Source: Planctomycetota bacterium (lineage in GTDB: Bacteria > Planctomycetota > Planctomycetia > Gemmatales > Gemmataceae). Taken from it: DNA of 8,358 bases. The stretch lies in NCBI GenBank assembly GCA_018970845.1, contig JAGWVO010000150.1, forward strand, positions 1 through 8,358, in the 5' to 3' direction. Both the position numbers and the translations under genes were made by a program. The notes under the pieces are model-generated. The model was given only the letters and a program-made list of their open reading frames with translations, did no database searches and was not told the DNA's origin. How positions within the stretch are numbered: position 1 is the stretch's first letter; the number at the start of each line of letters is the position of its first letter. Of this stretch, positions 6,303 through 8,358 are shown piece by piece.

Positions 6303-7645
6303 GCGCCCCAGCCACCCGCCAAAGCCTGCCGATCGCCAGCGACCTTGGCAAGAACATCGACTATGAGCTGTTCATGGACTGCGTCCATTGCGGCCTCTGC
6401 CTGGGATCGTGCCCCACCTATGTGGAGACGGGCAACGAGAACGACAGCCCCCGCGGCCGCATCTACCTCTGGCGCGCCATCGCCGACGGCCGCGCGCCCT
6501 TCTCGCCCGAGGCCGAGAAGCACATGAACGGCTGCCTCGAGTGCATGGCCTGCGAGACCGCCTGCCCCTCGGGCGTGCAGTACCGGCATGTGATCCACTC
6601 GTTCAAGAACGACCAGGCGCGCACCCGGGGCCCCGCGCCGATGCTGGGCTGGCTTCAGCGCGCCATGCTTTTCGGGCTCACGCCCCACAGGTCGCGCATG
6701 GCCTGGGCCCTGTTCCCCGTCAAGCTGATGCAAAGGATCGGGCTCGGCTGGGCCGTGAGGCTTTCGGGATACCTGATGCCCGGCTTCCTGCGGCGGATGC
6801 AGGAGATCGTGCCCGACCTGGCGCCCTACCACAACCTTCCCGAGTTCCTGCCGGCGATCGGGCCCAAGCGCGCCACGGTGGGCCTGCTGCTGGGCTGCGC
6901 CGCCGACGCCTTCCATCCGCAGATCAACCTGGCGACGGCGCGGGTGCTCCAGCACAACGGCTGCGATGTTCACATCCCGCGCTCGCAGGCCTGCTGCGGC
7001 GCCCTGCACAAGCACGCCGGCCTCGATGACGACGCCGCCAGGCTGGCGGCCGGCAACTGCGACTCGTTCGCCGCGGTTCCCGGCGGATTGGCCGGCCTCG
7101 ACGCCATCATCAGCAACGCCGGGGGTTGCAGCCCCGTCCTCAAGGACTACGGCCACATCCTCGAAGGCCACGACGCGGCCGGGCCCGGCGCCGTGTTCGG
7201 CGGCAAGGTGCGCGACATCCACGAGTTCCTGGCGGAACTTGGCCCCGTGAAGCCCCGCCACAAGGTCGCGCTCAAGGCCACCTACCACGACGCCTGCGGC
7301 CTGGCCCACGCCCAGAAGATCCGTTCGGCGCCCCGGCAGGTGCTGGCGATGGTGGACGGGCTTTCGCTGGCGCCGCTGGCCGAGAACGAGCACTGCTGCG
7401 GCGCCGCGGGCAGCTACAACATCACCCAGCCGGAAATGTCGGCGGCCCTGGGGCAGCGGAAGTCGGGGAACATCGCCGCCACGGGCGCCTCGGCCGCCCT
7501 CACCGGCAATGTCGGCTGCCTGTTGCAGATCGACCGGCACATGCGCGACCGCTCACCCCGCGTGTGGGTCGGCCATCCCGTGCAGATCCTCGACGCCGCC
7601 TACACCGGTGAAAAGCCGTTCGGGCTGGATGTCGCCATTTCCTGA
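6299..7645 (+). CDS. glcF: glycolate oxidase iron-sulfur subunit GlcF
   Basis: The product is 448 aa, slightly longer than E. coli GlcF (about 407). It carries electrons from the flavin subunits to the membrane acceptor. Two ferredoxin-type 4Fe-4S motifs are intact: C28-x2-C31-x2-C34-x3-C38-P and C79-x2-C82-x2-C85-x3-C89-P. Two CCG (cysteine-rich) domains follow: G-C-A-A-D-A-F-H-P (199-207) with A-C-C-G (231-234), and Y-H-D-A-C-G-L-A-H (329-337) with H-C-C-G-A-A-G-S-Y (365-373). This arrangement is shared with the lactate-utilisation and heterodisulfide reductase families, but adjacency to glcD and glcE identifies it. The ATG overlaps the glcE stop (ATGA at 6299-6302), so translation is likely coupled. 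The frame is open further upstream, but that would run deep into glcE and was rejected as the start. Confidence 0.95.
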   Translation: MSAPATRQSLPIASDLGKNIDYELFMDCVHCGLCLGSCPTYVETGNENDSPRGRIYLWRAIADGRAPFSPEAEKHMNGCLECMACETACPSGVQYRHVIHSFKNDQARTRGPAPMLGWLQRAMLFGLTPHRSRMAWALFPVKLMQRIGLGWAVRLSGYLMPGFLRRMQEIVPDLAPYHNLPEFLPAIGPKRATVGLLLGCAADAFHPQINLATARVLQHNGCDVHIPRSQACCGALHKHAGLDDDAARLAAGNCDSFAAVPGGLAGLDAIISNAGGCSPVLKDYGHILEGHDAAGPGAVFGGKVRDIHEFLAELGPVKPRHKVALKATYHDACGLAHAQKIRSAPRQVLAMVDGLSLAPLAENEHCCGAAGSYNITQPEMSAALGQRKSGNIAATGASAALTGNVGCLLQIDRHMRDRSPRVWVGHPVQILDAAYTGEKPFGLDVAIS

Positions 7646-7660
7646 CTTGGAGGGTAGGCC

Positions 7661-8358
7661 ATGTCGTTTCGGGGCATCATTCCGCCGGTCGCCACCCCGT
7701 TCACCGATTCGGGGGAACTCGACCTTCCGAGGCTTCGCTGGTTCATCGACAGGCTCATCACCGGCGGGGTGCACTCGGTGTTCGTGCTGGGGACCAACAG
7801 CGAGTTCTACGCGCTCGACGAGGCGGAAAAACAGGCGGTGATCGCGACCGCGGTGGAGCATGTCGCCGGCAGGGTCCCGGTGCTGGCGGGCACGGGCGCC
7901 GAGACCTCGCGAGAGGCCGAGAGGCTCACGCGCATGGCGGAGCGAGAGGGTGTCCAGGGAGTGTCGGTCATCACCCCCTATTTCATCATGCCCACCCAGA
8001 AGGAACTGGAAGACCATTACAGGCGGGTGGCCGGGGCCACCAGGCTGCCGCTGCTTTTGTATTCCAATCCGGTCACCTGCGGCGGCCTGCGCATCGAGGC
8101 CGAGACGGCCGAGAAACTGGCGGCCGTTCCCAACATCGTCGGCATCAAGGATTCCAGCGGCGACCTCACCCTGGTGGCCGACCTGATCCGCCGGGTGCCT
8201 CCTTCATTCTCGGTGCTGCAGGGACGCGACACGCTCATCTACAGCGCGCTCGACCTTGGCGCCGTGGGCGCGATTCCGGCGACGGGGAACATCGCCCCGA
8301 AGTTGCTCGTGGAGATTTACGAAAAGTTCATGGCTGGCGATCGAGACGGTTCCCGGGC
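7661..8358 (+). CDS. DapA/N-acetylneuraminate lyase-superfamily aldolase or lyase, C-terminus cut by window edge
   Basis: An open frame of 232 codons runs from the ATG at 7661 to the right edge; the family is normally about 290-310 aa. The start has GGAGGG at 7649-7654, 6 nt upstream, and lies 15 nt after glcF, so the gene is probably cotranscribed. Class I aldolase features are visible: I-I-P-P-V-A-T-P-F (6-14), the substrate-carboxylate loop L-G-T-N-S-E-F (43-49), catalytic Tyr134 in L-L-Y-S-N-P (132-137) and Schiff-base Lys163 in G-I-K-D-S-S-G-D (161-168). True dihydrodipicolinate synthases have an Arg shortly after the Tyr (R138 in E. coli, motif Y-N-V-P-S-R-T-G). Here the segment reads Y-S-N-P-V-T-C-G, so that Arg is absent. 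This argues against the lysine-pathway enzyme and for another 2-oxoacid aldolase or dehydratase. A 4-hydroxy-2-oxoglutarate-type aldolase would make sense beside glycolate oxidase, but the substrate is not determined. Confidence 0.88.
   Translation, partial: MSFRGIIPPVATPFTDSGELDLPRLRWFIDRLITGGVHSVFVLGTNSEFYALDEAEKQAVIATAVEHVAGRVPVLAGTGAETSREAERLTRMAEREGVQGVSVITPYFIMPTQKELEDHYRRVAGATRLPLLLYSNPVTCGGLRIEAETAEKLAAVPNIVGIKDSSGDLTLVADLIRRVPPSFSVLQGRDTLIYSALDLGAVGAIPATGNIAPKLLVEIYEKFMAGDRDGSR

Noticed and set aside
5555..7540. Minus-strand open frame of 661 codons opposite glcE/glcF
   Set aside because: Antisense of two overlapping real genes. It has no family motifs and a biased composition.

Overview
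This is a GC-rich bacterial window carrying eight protein-coding genes. It most likely comes from a member of the Planctomycetota. The evidence for that is indirect: the DUF6807 ('PmoA-like') secreted protein, several short signal peptides, the high GC content and the mix of neighbours. No rRNA, tRNA, CRISPR array, insertion sequence or phage gene is visible.

Layout. (1) Positions 1-1418, minus strand: a secreted protein of unknown function, cut by the left edge. (2) Positions 1419-1517: a 99-bp divergent intergenic region that must hold promoters for both sides. (3) Positions 1518-3526, plus strand: a compact three-gene cluster. It holds a DUF6807/PmoA-like secreted protein, a thioredoxin/TlpA-like protein with an in-frame UGA, and a flavin reductase-like protein. 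A 12-bp perfect hairpin straddles the stop codon of the last one. (4) Positions 3584-7645, plus strand: glcD-glcE-glcF, the three subunits of glycolate oxidase, with a 28-nt gap and then a 4-nt ATGA overlap. (5) Position 7661 to the right edge: a DapA/NAL-superfamily aldolase or dehydratase only 15 nt after glcF, probably in the same transcript.

The most interesting item is the gene at 2532-3023. Its reading frame is interrupted only by TGA at 2679-2681, and that codon falls exactly on the first (nucleophilic) cysteine of the thioredoxin CxxC motif, giving W-H-R-T-[UGA]-I-P-C. The frame stays open and thioredoxin-like for 113 codons beyond it, including the cis-proline motif. A hairpin with a 7-bp perfect stem and a GGUCG loop begins 22 nt after the UGA. 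That fits the known position and loop rule for a bacterial SECIS element. I read this as a selenoprotein (UxxC thioredoxin-like) that standard gene calling would truncate or miss. A nonsense mutation or sequencing error is the competing explanation and cannot be excluded from one sequence.

How the genes may work together. The glc genes oxidise glycolate to glyoxylate through FAD and FeS centres. The following aldolase-family enzyme lacks the arginine expected in true dihydrodipicolinate synthase, so a 2-oxoacid aldolase role linked to glyoxylate/pyruvate is plausible but unproven. The DUF6807, selenoprotein and flavin reductase trio looks like a small redox operon of unknown purpose.
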